64,000 nucleotides of DNA from NCBI GenBank assembly GCA_020736575.1, contig JAGPYM010000003.1:2418001-2482000 (forward strand), given 5' to 3'. Positions 33,075 to 44,466 of this stretch are shown in pieces. The notes under the pieces are model-generated. The model was not told where the DNA came from. It ran no database searches and saw nothing but the letters and a program-made list of their open reading frames with translations. Position 1 is the first letter of the stretch; each line of letters starts with the position of its first letter. The DNA is from Thelonectria olida. Taxonomy: Eukaryota > Ascomycota > Sordariomycetes > Hypocreales > Nectriaceae. The translations under genes and the position numbers were made by a program.

Positions 33075-33866
33075 ATGGCCGCCCTTCTCAAGAAACTCAA
33101 CCTCTTCCGCCGCAAGAAGCAGCCTCCGTTGGTGTGCGCCGTCTCTCTTGACGACAGCGGCAGCCCCATCGCCGACGATCCTCACCACGTCCACACGTCG
33201 TCCTGCTTCATCGCCTTCGAGCCGCTCGCCGTCGTCGAGTTCTTCCAGTCACAGGGCTGCCAGTCGTGCCCCCCTGCCATTCCGGATATCCAGGATGCCA
33301 CCAACCACCCCAATCTGCTCCTGTTGACCTACAACGTCACCATCTTTGACCACCTTGGCTGGAAGGATACCCACGCCAGCTCCTCTTGGGACCAGCGCCA
33401 GCGCGCCTACGCCAAGAAATGGGGCCGGAACAGCCTCTTTACGCCCCAGATTGTCGTCAATGGCGTGTCCGATGGCTCTGGCGCCGGCGGCAAATCCGAC
33501 GTCCAGGACATCATTGGCCGTGCGAGGTCGATGCAGCAGACCATGGACTGGCACATCTACCTTGACGCCAACGACACCGAGGTTCGCATCGACTCGGACC
33601 GATACGAGATCGAGCCTCACGACGTCTTCGTCGTGGTCTATGCCGGCAAAGATGAAAACGTCAAGGTCGGCGGCGGGCCGAACAAGAGAAAGAAGATGAA
33701 CCATCGCAACGTCGTCATGAACGTCATGAAGATTGGGGAGTGGGCGGGTGGAAACCTCGTCCTTGAGCTTCCTTCTCCCAAGTCGTCCATGAACCCGGCG
33801 CAGGAGGCAGCGGTTTTTGTGCAGCAGGGGCCTGGAGGTGCCATCGTTGCCGTCGCAAAGCTCTAG
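33075..33866 (+). CDS. DUF1223 family protein (thioredoxin-like fold)
   Basis: Single exon, 263 residues. The signature VVEFFQSQGCQSCPPA (about residues 54-69) matches the DUF1223 start, with a CxxC pair (C61, C64) as in thioredoxin-fold proteins. A WKDTHASSSWDQRQRAYA stretch and TPQIVVNG follow, both typical of the family. Bacterial members usually have a signal peptide; this one instead starts with a basic segment (LLKKLNLFRRKKQ) and no clear signal, so cytosol or mitochondrion is likelier. Function unknown; a redox role is inference from the CxxC. The gene is GC-rich in the third codon position and intronless. Confidence 0.85.
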   Translation: MAALLKKLNLFRRKKQPPLVCAVSLDDSGSPIADDPHHVHTSSCFIAFEPLAVVEFFQSQGCQSCPPAIPDIQDATNHPNLLLLTYNVTIFDHLGWKDTHASSSWDQRQRAYAKKWGRNSLFTPQIVVNGVSDGSGAGGKSDVQDIIGRARSMQQTMDWHIYLDANDTEVRIDSDRYEIEPHDVFVVVYAGKDENVKVGGGPNKRKKMNHRNVVMNVMKIGEWAGGNLVLELPSPKSSMNPAQEAAVFVQQGPGGAIVAVAKL

Positions 33867-34341
33867 GAGTAGGATTGGGAGACTCGAGTACGTGACTGTA
33901 TTAGAGAGACTTTGAATAGTTGCCTTGGAGAGAAGTGGTTGTATCTTTCTTGAACAGGCGAAGAATATGAGATGCCTATAATTATGTCCTTGTGTTGTGT
34001 TATTTTATGAATGCAGCATTGTGTTCTTTACCTCGATCATAACCTTTATTAGTCACTAGCAATTTCCAAAACACCGAAACATACTTGTCCTCGTGAGTAT
34101 AGTTGATTTCGTCCACAGCTGAAACCAGATAGCAGGTTTCAGTTCAGTTTTTCACTCGTGCACGCAGATATGGACAGCATTTTGGGGAATGATGTGTGAT
34201 ATATGAGAATGAGCTAGACTTGACGAGTGCGCCATTCGCGAAGGATATTAATTACAACTCTTGGTTTGGCAGCGTTCGCATCATGAGTAAGAATCAAGCA
34301 CCTTCATCCATTCCATTTTCAGACTTCTCTCGCGGGTTAAT
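33867..34341. other. Convergent 3' region
   Basis: AT-rich sequence between the DUF1223 gene and the lectin gene; only terminator/poly(A)-type sequence expected. No gene seen. Confidence 0.4.
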
Positions 34342-34779
34342 TTATCCAATGATGATGTCGAGCTCGAGGTTGTTGCCCTCGGCGACACGGTAGTTGGTCT
34401 TGATGGTTCGGCGGTCGATGTTGAGGATCGACTGGCCGGTGCGCTGGGCCTCACGGCTCTTGACGCGCTCGGGGTTGGTGTTGTTGTAGTACTCGGGGAG
34501 AGCCTTGACGCCGGTGACGTCGTCGGCGAGGCCGGTGATGGTGTCGACCCAGGGCTTGTAGTTGTGGACGCCCATGGCGACGAAGAAGGCCTCCTTGCCC
34601 TGCTCGGTCATGAAGCGGAGGATGCCCGAGGTGCCGCTGCCGCCCATGCGGAGAGTCAGGTAGCCGTCGATGTCGTTCCAGGTGCCGCCGTTGGCGTAGT
34701 GCCAGACACCCTTCTCGACACAGCGGAAGTAGGCGTTGGTGTTGGTCTGGTAGACGCGGACCTTGATGGTGTAGCTCAT
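34342..34779 (-). CDS. Fungal fruit-body lectin (ABL-like)
   Basis: Agaricus bisporus lectin family (PF07367-type), sugar-binding cytosolic protein of 145 residues, the usual size for the family. It begins MSYTIKVRVYQT and contains WHYANGGTWN, LTLRMGGSGTSGILRF and VHNYKPWVDTIT, all family-typical; the end is LELDIIIG. It lacks a signal peptide, as expected. Related lectins bind the Galbeta1-3GalNAc disaccharide and GlcNAc, and some are defensive against nematodes or insects. The leader probably holds a 53-nt intron (34833-34781, GTGAGT...CGCAG) ending two bases before the ATG. A TATAAAAA box lies about 180 bases before the ATG, and the leader is CA-rich, suggesting high expression. The longer in-frame ORF from 34947 crosses that intron and is not real protein. 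Confidence 0.93.
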   Translation of the reverse strand: MSYTIKVRVYQTNTNAYFRCVEKGVWHYANGGTWNDIDGYLTLRMGGSGTSGILRFMTEQGKEAFFVAMGVHNYKPWVDTITGLADDVTGVKALPEYYNNTNPERVKSREAQRTGQSILNIDRRTIKTNYRVAEGNNLELDIIIG

Positions 34780-34954
34780 GCTGCGATGACTGTCAGTGAA
34801 GGATAGTGGAAGGAAATCGCAAGGAAGACTCACTTGACTGTTTGGGGGGAAGAAAGTTCTTCGGTGTTTGTGTTGGTGTTTGAGTGTAGTGAAGTTGTTG
34901 ATTGAGTGTGAGTTGATGTCGAAGCAAAAGCATTTCTCGAGGATCACAACCGCC

Positions 34955-34962
34955 TTTTTATA
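34955..34962 (-). promoter_or_regulatory. TATA box of the lectin gene
   Basis: Minus-strand TATAAAAA. About 30 bases downstream begins a CA-rich leader (ATCAACTCACACTC...), consistent with a transcription start near 34925. Confidence 0.6.
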
Positions 34963-35733
34963 CTTGTGAGGTTCCTACCTCGGTCTCGTAAAGATGATAC
35001 CTTCGACCATGGTATAGAACCTATGCTCCAAGTAGATCGCCACAACTAGCGGTGTCCTCGCACGATTGGATAGGATTCGACGCAAGTGTACGGCGGAGTA
35101 GGACCGGTCAGTGGGCCAGCAAGTGAGACATGATGTCTCAACTATTGATTTGGTTCCACTCAGGATGCCATCGCCATTGGATTATTTAGGTGAGGTCTGA
35201 CGATTCACATGCGTAACCTACAAGTTTTCGATAGTTACGTCTAGGTGCAGGGAGACTGGAAGATGATGGCCAATGGCTCGAGCTTCTAGCAACCATCACA
35301 AACGATATTGTCTGGTTTACCCCTCACTCAAGCCAGCAAACGGCATTCCTAGAGTGCCTCAACCTCGTATCCATCTACTTCTGTTGTTTTCTATGTACGC
35401 ACATAGGTAAATAGACGTCCATCAAGCTCGGCTTAGCTGATCGTTTCCTCACCTGATCCTGCAGGGCTTGTCAATGCCCTTGACGCCAGTCAACGCTGGC
35501 GGAACCTATCCGAATTAGTCACTCAGCTAACGCAAATAGTCACATCAGAGCCAGAAGCTGATATTCAGCAACGTTGAAATCAATATTGACGAGCATAGCC
35601 CCGCATAAGCTGCCCAATCGGTACATGTATACACATACAACATCAGATCAGCTTTCGTGGCGTCCTCTAAAAAGCGAGGCGACGCGTGTCAGCTCGGAAC
35701 TCGCATTGTCAAAAATGACCATTCGTGTCTGGA

Positions 35734-35893
35734 ATGGCCAAAGAGTGAGTCTTTCTCCGACTGAAACCTCAACTGGAAGTAATGCAGTACCACATATCCT
35801 CATAACGACAAATTCAAGTTCACTTACTCCTATGAGGTTGGCAAGATGGCATTGGACCTTGGCCCTGAATACCATTATCCGAACTTCGTTTGA
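35734..35893 (+). pseudogene. Short spliced coding fragment
   Basis: ATGGCCAAAGA, a 43-nt intron (35745-35787, GTGAGT...TGCAG), then a second exon give a 38-residue peptide with strongly protein-like sequence (TTYPHNDKFKFTYSYEVGK...). No family recognised. It may be a small gene or, more likely, the surviving part of a larger one. Confidence 0.25.
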
Positions 35894-37054
35894 GCAGCCA
35901 GTCCCTCTCCTAGATGCCAATCATTGTTTGCCATATTTCAGGACGTCCAGAACCTACTAGTGACACGTTCCGGCAGGTTCTAGCCAACCCCGCGTTTGAG
36001 GAAAAGGCCTCATTGGTTCATATCGATGAGACAACACGGGACGGGACGGCAGGGGATCCATAAAGTGCCGTGTCAGCCAGCCACTTACAGCACATAGCAT
36101 CAGGAGCGGGATAGATCCGCTCACCCCTTGCCTCACTATGCCTACGGATCTCGGCCTAAGCGACCTGACGGCTCAGCTACATGCCTGCAGGAGATTAATG
36201 GTGCTCATTTCCTAAAGCATTCAATATTGGGCTCTTGCTGCGGAGGCCAGGCTTCCCCGCAGTTGTCGGTCAACTAGGTGATCTGACTTGCATGAAAGAG
36301 TTCCTTAGTTCGCCATATACATGCACAAGACCTTTAGTTGGGTAGCCAAGCATATGCAAGGGGCCAGTTAAGGAAAGGGGAGTGGCTCGGAAAGATGCCA
36401 TGGCTTTCCCATCTTTGCACTATAGCAATCTTTGTCAAACCTATCACACAGCAGCTGTCGTCCCACGGGGTAATTAGCTCACACAACTGACAAGTCAGGG
36501 GCAAACTTTGTATTGTTCAGCTGCCTAGTTATTCTTCCCGAAAGCCTTTAGACACGGCAGCGGTCGCGGTCTCAGATCCATCTTTGTCCGCTAAGCACTG
36601 CCTGCCAGTCCCCAAGCCTGAATCTAACCCTTTTCCGATGATCCGTCTGTATCTCATACTTGGCTCGAGCAGGTGCAGATAGTCGGTGAAAGCATTTGTG
36701 TCGTCTTTAATGAGGGGTAACCTACAGACTGATGTGATGTGACGTTGTTGCGCGCCACGTTGAGGCTATCACCATATGTGTATGGTTGCTGTCTCACTGA
36801 TGCAAGGAAGGGCTGCCGTCACACCGTAACTATGACATAAATTGGCCACAATGGTGCCCAGATGAGGTCTGGAAACTGTAGCTAAACCTAAGAAATCTCT
36901 GAAGGTCATTTCTTGCAGGATATTTTGCAAGACGCAGGAAGACCTATTCGTCTACGTCTTGCATTCAACCAACCAGATGGAATGTTGGAAATTCCACCTT
37001 CAAAATGAATCGTGCACGTGAAATTCACCAACCTCTACTTGGGGGGCCTCAAAA

Positions 37055-37246
37055 TCAGTCAGTCACGAGGGTCTGCTGAGGGCGTGAGGGATAGTTCGTG
37101 TATTCGAAACCATCGACCTCGAGTACTAGTCGTTTAGAGAAGCCAAAGTAGTAGACATCTTGTGATAGACCTTTGTCTAAGTCCTCAAACGAAAAGTCTC
37201 GGATAACCCATAGAGCTGCCAGGATTGGAGTATCCGAGATTATCAT
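37055..37246 (-). CDS. Possible 63-residue protein or fragment
   Basis: ORF with real ATG and protein-like composition (VIRDFSFEDLDKG, LVLEVDGFEYTN). No family recognised, no visible intron connection to a longer gene. Low confidence. Confidence 0.2.
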   Translation of the reverse strand: MIISDTPILAALWVIRDFSFEDLDKGLSQDVYYFGFSKRLVLEVDGFEYTNYPSRPQQTLVTD

Positions 37247-37575
37247 CCAGCTGATAAGCTTGAATTCTCAAATTATTCGAACTCAGCATTCAATAAAATA
37301 TTTAAAACCAGGCAATACAGTCAGTCACACACATGGCAGCTAAGTAGTTAAGCCTCATAATTCAAACGAGCGCAAGGTGGACAGAGCCGTTCTCCCTCGA
37401 CACCTAGCACAGCCACACTATACAGTGCCAGACCCCCAATACCGCAACGCCCGGAGACGAGACTTGAGCACACCAAAATAAATCTCCATTCCCAGAGCTG
37501 AGTTCCTGCCGCTTTAGGCTGAGCTGCTGCTAGGCGAGGGCTGAGAATTCCGGACCCAGAGCTGAGATGAGCTAA

Positions 37576-37767
37576 GCGAGGGGATCGCAGATCCCGACCG
37601 TGTCCCGATGGCACCCTGGGACCTCGGCCGAGAAGGTGGCAGATGTCTTGAAGAGCAAAGGCTATATAGTATTTAAGGACAACGATGGCCCTCTCAAAGT
37701 GTTCTCCAAGGCTCTATGCAAGCTGAGTGAGCGCTACGATCCCCAAGAATTCCAGTCGATTTCATGA
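37576..37767 (+). pseudogene. Orphan C-terminal coding fragment
   Basis: Frame open without ATG from just after a TAA (37573-37575) to TGA at 37765-37767. The peptide (SAEKVADVLKSKGYIVFKD then DGPLKVFSKALCKLSERYD) is clearly protein-like. It looks like the 3' end of a lost gene. Family not recognised. Confidence 0.3.
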
Positions 37768-38329
37768 AGAGGCATAATGTGCTTTCTTAATAGAGTGTCT
37801 GCTACCGGATCGTAGGAAATGGATGTTTAGGCTATAAGAGCTTTGGCATCACTAGTGGCGTTTTTCATGTATATTAGATTATTGTTTTGCTCTCTGAGTA
37901 GATGAATCATCTACTACTCCTTCATCAAAGCTACAAGACTGCCATAGATGTACCAAGTGCAGGCGAGAACTGGCTCGGGACATGAGTATGACCCAGTAGC
38001 ACCTCTGATACTTTTCTCTGGATGTAGGCAGAGTCATCGATAGAGTTACATAGCGCTTGTATAACAACCCAATGAATAGAAAGAGCGTGCAGCGCTGGTG
38101 ATAAGTTACTGATGCCGTGTGTAAGCAAGAGTGAGGGCAGCGATCAACATGCCTTCGAACTACACGAGCAGAGTACGACTTCAGTAATTCCAGCAGCGTA
38201 ATCTCAATTGTGACGGATTTGTGTGATTTAACTATAGAACGGCCAACATAAGTGTATAGGAGCGATGGCTTCACTCGAGATTCATAGTTGCTTCGGTGGC
38301 CGACGAACTGATTGCCTGCCGCAAGCAAT

Positions 38330-38864
38330 CACCAGTGATATCCTTTTGCGAAGAGACTTGAAGCTGTAACTTGTGAGATTCGTGACACCATGTAGGGTAG
38401 GGACATTACCATATGAACGGCCTTGATACCCTCCCTTTCAGCAGTTGAAGCCAGGTCCCTCCGCAAGCCATTCTGGAGATGAGTCCGTTTGGTAGAACTC
38501 GCCAAATGGTATCGAGTCCAGATCAAAATGACAGCACCAGATCCTGGGTAACGATAGAAGGAGAAGGTTTGCGGCGACGGAGCGGCAAAGTATCCGCCGA
38601 CAGAGTCGGGCGCAACTTGTTTGCAAGACTTGACATATTGAATCTCACCTTCTGAATAATCAACCGTCTGTGCCGAGAATAAGGTAAGCGCTTCGCCCTG
38701 CATTCTTTTATTTCTTTGGAGAGGAGAGCGGGTTCCCTTACCAGCTGCAGTAATTCGCCGTCTTGCAACTCTCGAAGAGCAGTCTTGGCGCGATCGTCAA
38801 CCAGCCAAGGTTCCCTGCTCCCCCCGACAGTAACAGTTTTGCGCGCAGTTGATTCTGTCGACAT
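38330..38864 (-). pseudogene. Probable frameshifted gene remnant
   Basis: ATG at 38864 opens a protein-like first exon (TVGGSREPWLVDDRAKTALR), followed by a plausible 45-nt intron (GTAAGG...GCAG). The next part reads VAPDSVGGYFAAPSPQTFSF up to about 38528. From there the protein-like frame shifts by one base (DLDSIPFGEFYQTDSSPEWL) and soon meets TGA. The shift point is a run of four T's on the minus strand (38524-38527), typical of a one-base slip. Family not recognised. A sequencing error cannot be excluded. Confidence 0.35.
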
Positions 38865-40023
38865 CTTTGCTTCTTTACAACTTCTCAAACCGGTTTATAA
38901 GATTAGGGAGGGATCGACTGGTGGGTAGGGAATAGAGTGGATATGGTCCGAGCTACTGAGGGAGAGACCAGGGCTTTATATAGGTACTTTAGAGAGCATT
39001 GCCAGGCAGAAGCCGCCTTGAGTCAGATAACTCAGACAGAAAGGAGCAATAAGTCCTATACAAAAGTACTGTAGCATATTTTCTTCTTTAATAAGTTTAA
39101 TCGCAAAGGGGTTTTCCTTCTTATTACTTAGTACATCATGTTGACAATCCCAGAGACTTTGACAAGATATCGACAATGTTGAAGACGTAGACAAATCAGC
39201 TGGCAAGTCCCCTGTCTCTAAAGAAGAAAGAGAAAAATGCCACAAGGATGATGCTGTGGATCATATTCCATGGGCGGACTGCGCCGATCATGGACGGAGC
39301 GCTGCGCCGCTGCCGAACGGCCGTCAGCAATCCTCTGTCAAGTGCCGACATGACATTGGCCCCTGTTCATGAAGAATCCAATTCTTCGTGCCGTGCATTC
39401 CGAAGGACAGAAACCACGTTGCACGGTTGAGAGTTGAAGGCTGAGCCAGGCCACCGAGGGATTGACAGCGACGCTTGATGGGAACCAGCGGTGGCTGGAC
39501 AACTGGTATTTATTACGGACCAACAACTGCGCCATAATCAATTCTCGCGCCCGTCCAATTTCGAGCTTCCTAGTCCGGCTTTACCTTGACGCAACGGGCA
39601 TGCGCCCGACAGTGGGCACACAGGCACTGAGCACACCATGGAGAGATTGGCCTCGTGAGATGGTCCTGTCCGCTTCCTAATCGAGCATCTTGTACAAGGG
39701 CCAAATGGTGTTGGTTGTCGAAAGCTTTCTAGTCCAATCCTTTGAAACGAAAATGCCCTATTAATAGGCCCGTGAGTTGGAGCTATGGGGCGTCACCGCG
39801 ATCTAATCATCGCCATTGGTAGCTTCTCAGCGGGAGAGCGCTTACTGCCCCTGCATCAGACAACCTCGCTAACGAGCTGATGTTGGTCCGAGGACTAAGC
39901 CTGGGCCCTATTGGAATTTGCTTCCCTCGTTCCTTTCTCGACTTTCAATGTTGCGCCCAAGGTGAAGAAGCCTGAAGGATCGTCTTGTCCGACAAGAGAT
40001 CCAGCCATAATCTCCTCCTCACC

Positions 40024-40880
40024 ATGTTTTCCCTACTTCTCGCTGCCTTGACGGCAGTAGGCGTGCAAGCCTCGACCACCTTCCAATTGCCTGGGGGCCC
40101 AGGGCCTGCCGGCAACTATCGCGACAATCCAGTGTACGAGGTTGGGGAGAATATCGATATCCAGTGGACATCGGATCTGGCCTATATGGACCTGTACATG
40201 TGGCAGGATTATCCGACACCAGGAGACGGAACCGCGTACTTCAAAGTGCTTACATGTGAGTCGCAGTGAAGGACAATAAATTCAAAACCATTTCTCCTTG
40301 ATCGACTGAGCTGACCTGGTGCGAAGCTGCTACGCGGTCAACAAGCCTAATCTGGGAAGCGAGCTTCGACGGCTTCTCGACAGCCTTCCCTAAAGGCCAA
40401 GACGGTGTTTTCTATCTCGCGGTATACCAGAACGGAACCAACACTTATGATGCGACCTGCCACTACTTTAACATCACTCAACCGGCCTCAGCCACGACAA
40501 CTTCGGCTGCGGCGACTGCGACGACGAAAGCTGCCACGGCATCAGCGAAAAAAGAGAGCGCATCCACGACATTGACAGCGTCAACCTCATCGAAGCCTGA
40601 TTCATCAGACTCGGGGCTATCTTCGGGAACGGTTGCAGGCATTGCAGTTGGCGCCACCATTGGAGCGCTCTTGTTCCTCGCAGGAGTTGGATTCTTTGCT
40701 TGGAAGCGACTTCGGAAACCCAAGCCGTCGGAACAATACGCACCAGCGCAGCAGGCCTCTCCGCCTGACTACTACAAGGCAGAGATGTCGGATAATCACG
40801 TGGCTGAGGTGCCCGGTGTGGTGCCTTATGCGGAACCACAGGAGCTCTATGCGCCTACTAGGGTTCACGAGGCACCTTGA
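40024..40880 (+). CDS. Cell-surface protein with signal peptide, Ser/Thr stalk and one TM
   Basis: Two exons, 40024-40255 and 40327-40880 (71-nt intron with a GCTGACC branch), give 261 residues. Signal peptide at 1-17 (FSLLLAALTAVGVQA), an extracellular domain of about 130 residues with N-glycosylation sites, then an Ala/Ser/Thr-rich stalk (about 140-185). One TM helix (about 188-214, GTVAGIAVGATIGALLFLAG) follows, with a Pro/Tyr-rich cytosolic tail. This is the layout of fungal Mid2/Wsc-like wall sensors, but the ectodomain has no WSC cysteines; I take it as a sensor-like surface protein. The ATG 40024 (CTCACCATG) is the first in frame. Confidence 0.85.
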
Positions 40881-41339
40881 TGCTTCGCGGCAGACAGTAT
40901 TTGGGAGCTATGATGCCAGGGTCTTTCTATTCCAAAGGGGAGTTTCAATTTTGTACCATCTACGACACGGCGTGGGACATGCATTTGCTAGGCGGGTTGG
41001 GATCTTTATAAGGGGTTTCGGTGCAACGTCTTTATGGCGGCCATGGCTTACTAATTAGTCAACATGAACAGAGGAGTTTTCTTTCTGGATGTATGGATTG
41101 CATTTCTCTGCCGTGAGAACAACAGGCTCATGTAGAATAGGGGAGCTTGAATAACTGGTCTGAAGTTGGCATCGGACAGCTCAAATGCTACTCTCCTATA
41201 TTCTCGATCCACTCAGCGTTCGACTCTGAGAGCTTTTAGCTGGACAGCCCTTGGGCTACCTTGAGAGCATTGCATATATCACAGAGGTTCAACGTCTGGA
41301 GTTAGTATCGCTCTCTCCTGAGCTTGCATTTAGACACCG

Positions 41340-42085
41340 GTCATCACAAGACCGAAATGATCTATGATTTGCTGCAGGCCAAGCCAGAATTATGTCGAGA
41401 ATTTACCATAGGGAGTGATCTCCATCTCTTGGGAGATCTATAAATGTCACGAACTATACAAGCGCTGATTCCTGAGCTTGCCGAACGAGAACTCATCAGT
41501 TCCGAGTTGAGCAGTCCGTTGAGATCCAGAGAAGAGCTGGGCTGCACCTTCCAATGTTTGAGAGCGATGATGATGGAAGCCCGTTACAGCATGCTTGCTT
41601 TGCAAAACTAGAGTCACCGCAAAGTGCGCACTTTCTCATCCCGAATGGAGCCGGTGTGAACACTCGACCAGCAGCCTTCACGGCGCTCCAGCTCGCAACG
41701 TTTCAGGGCAACTTCAACCTGGTGCTTCTACTTCTGGACCACGGTGCCAAGGTAAACGCCTTGAATATGAGCTCAAAATGGAGAACGGCCATTTAAATCG
41801 CAGCGGAAAAGGGGCATGTTGACATTGCCAAGATGCTTGTCAATGCAGGGGCAGAAGAAAACGTCAGTCGTGGAACCAGGTTCGCAAACGCAACAGCTCT
41901 GGCAAACGGTCGAGGCAATTTCAGTCTCGGACACTACTTGGAGGGTCTAAGACATTTTGAGTGTTCTATGAATGTCGCTAGAGATTCTGCGTTGCAAGGG
42001 GGGCTGGAAAGACGACTGAATGCAAAGGCCAAGATTGACATTAGTTATTCGAGCAGTAGTTTACTTGCAAGCTGTTTTCAATGAT
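41340..42085 (+). pseudogene. Decayed ankyrin-repeat gene
   Basis: Pieces of an ankyrin protein in more than one frame. 41357-41443 encodes MIYDLLQAKPELCRE... and stops. 41554-41796 carries two repeats (GAGVNTRPAAFTALQLATF and LLLLDHGAKVNAL). At 41794-41796 a TAA breaks the next repeat in TAI-stop-IAAEKGHVDIAKMLVNAG; the expected codon is CAA, so one C-to-T change explains it. Beyond about 41930 the ankyrin pattern is lost. Ankyrin modules often end fungal HET/NLR-like proteins, but no such N-terminal domain is seen here. Confidence 0.6.
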
Positions 42086-42832
42086 TACGTTGCAGGTAAG
42101 ACTAGCTTAGAGAATACATATGAGATGTACAATAGAACAGCTTTGCTTCCTCAACTACCTAACTTGGCTGCTGTTCGGTTCATGTGGTTGACGTACTCCC
42201 GCCTCGAACGATCTTTGCCCTCATGTGTGTCCAACAAAGTGAGTTTAGTTGCATGAAAGCTATGTTTAGAACGACTAGTAAGCCATAAAACGAGACTTTA
42301 CAAGTCTCTGGCCCATTCCTTCCTGCATTTTCGACAGCTTAGAGCCGCTTCTCGCTGGTACCAGTTCCATTGCACGGGTGGGTTGATCAACGCCTATCAC
42401 GGGTGTACCGAAGGCATCTTCCCAATGCCTCGGTTACAATAACTACGCAGTGATCATCACATGCACGCGATGCGCACATAACAAGAGAAAATTCATAGCA
42501 TATGGCAACGAAAAGGCGAGAACTAATGAGGCGTAAAGGGAAGATACTGCCCGTCTGGTGAAACGAAAAAGGCATTGTCAGGAACTCGAGTCCAGTAACA
42601 CGTAATTAGAGCAAGCACAGAATGAAGACCCGATGTCTGCTCGACGCTAGATTTGAATCGACAATAAATGATAAGCATAATTTGAGCTCCATCGCTACAG
42701 CGCTGAACATCAATATAAACAGGCGGCAAGGGAGCGATCGCTACGCTTGGCCAAACCATCATTCCTACAACAGCTACGGCTTCATTCCCTGGTATTTAAC
42801 CGACTAGATTGATACCCAGCGGACGAGCCTGG

Positions 42833-43769
42833 TCATGAAGCGATCTTGAACTGAGTGTTGAACCACTCTATGCACTGGTCTTCTGCCTTGGTGGCCTTGT
42901 CGGCAATCTCCTGCATGTCGATGGCGGCACGGACACAGAAGCCGTGAGTCGCATCCTCGTAGACCTCCATGACGCTCTTCGCAGACTCGGGTTTCTCGGC
43001 AAGAACCTTTTGGATGGTGTCGACGAACTTGGCCTTGATCTGGTTGTCCTTGTCCCCGACGGCAATGGACACGGGGAGCGCAATCTTCTCGAAGTCACCG
43101 GGGATGTCGAGAAAACTCGGGTGTCCTGTAAAGACGGCGTCGACGAGGGTCCTGTCGTCAATCTTGGCGCCATGAGAGAGGAGAATGGCATGTTTTCCTC
43201 CCCAGCAGAAGCCAGCGGCGCCGACGGGCAGCGTGGAGCCTTCTTCCTTGCGGAGTTGCTCGAAGAAACCCTTGACGACGGGGTGCGTCTTGCCAATGCT
43301 GTTGTGTATCATGAAGGGAATGAAGGCAGCGATGGCTTTGAGGAAGTTCCAGCTTGGATGTTGTCAGCACAGCGTGAGTGTGTAATTGGGGAAATACAAA
43401 CATCTTGGAGAAGGGATTGCGTGTCTCCATCGCGGTGAACAGACTGGTGAGCATCCATTCGGGAGCAGCATGGCCTGGAAAACAAATGTTTAGTGAAAAG
43501 CCCTGGGGTTCAGTCCTCTCAGAGAACTCACCGTTCATAAAATCAGGCAGATAGACCTTGTAATCGCCCTTGTCGGCGTAGTGGTCGGCCAAGAGGCGGC
43601 AGTTGTTAAACTCCCAGCCAAAGGCATCGGGAATGACGACAATAATGCCCTTGGCTTTTCTACCATCTGTCGGCTCGGTCACGTACGTATCCAAACCGTG
43701 GAGCTTGATGGTTTTCCCTCGGGGAGTGCCTTCGTGAACGGTACCCTGAAAGCAAGCAGCACACGACAT
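42833..43769 (-). CDS. Dienelactone hydrolase family protein
   Basis: Alpha/beta hydrolase of 276 residues. Three exons, 43769-43532, 43474-43402 and 43352-42833, close in frame. The nucleophile is a cysteine, as usual in this family, in GFCWGG (Cys153), with Asp in VGDKDNQ (about 206) and His in ATHGFCVR (His240). The N-terminal part IIVVIPDAFGWEFNNCRLLADHYA is the conserved oxyanion/beta-strand segment. In fungi such proteins are often linked to breakdown of aromatic or lactone compounds; the substrate here is not deducible. No signal peptide. Confidence 0.92.
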
Positions 43770-44466
43770 TTTGGCGGATGTGATGAGGCAGAAGGTTGGG
43801 TTGTCAATTGGATGCGATGGTGCCTCAGGAAGTGTCTGGAATCCAGGTCGATTTATGTTCCAATTGGAATCGCCTCAAACACCAAGACAAAGACAAAGGA
43901 TTCAGGGCTGCACGGTCCCACCAAAAGAGTACGCCGAATGACTTCAGCCCCCAAGCTGAAGAAGGTTTGGAGGGTTGGAGACATGGGCGATTGATTGGCA
44001 GGGTCGCATCATTTCCGGGCTCCAAGCCACAGTCGCCCATGTCGGTGGTGTACCTGAACCCTTTTAGCCGTTAAAACGGGAACCGCTGCCAAAGCTTCAG
44101 TGGTTTCAATAGTCTTGACGTTGCAATCTTGGGTCGGCCGGGCAGTGAGTCAACAGACTCTGCAGGGATTCCTCTGGAGAGAACGCGCTATCAATTCTCG
44201 CTTGTCGGTCAGCATGGGTGGCTTCCGAATATCCTTTTCCATCCATCCTGGTGATCAAGGATATCTCTTACGCTGATATGACATTTGTCTGTTGGAACTT
44301 GCAAGAGCTTGTGGGTGAATGCATGAAGGCTGACCTAGGATGAGAGACGCGGATTCAAGACTCTGGCTTCCTCCACTCAGCCCAGGGGTTTGCCGACCGT
44401 CACCTCGCACTAGCTGTGTGGTCCCCGTTAACGCACCTGCCTCCAACAACAACACCAACAGATTGG
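43770..44466. other. Intergenic region
   Basis: Promoter side of the dienelactone hydrolase and 5' flank of the tRNA gene. No gene seen. Confidence 0.4.

Larger units (their letters stand above)
34963..40023. other. Gene-poor stretch with scattered coding remnants
   Basis: About 5 kb without a confident gene. Small pieces that read like real protein are listed separately (35734-35893, 37055-37246, 37576-37767, 38330-38864). No terminal repeats, transposase or reverse transcriptase motif was seen, and base composition is not extreme. Confidence 0.5.
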
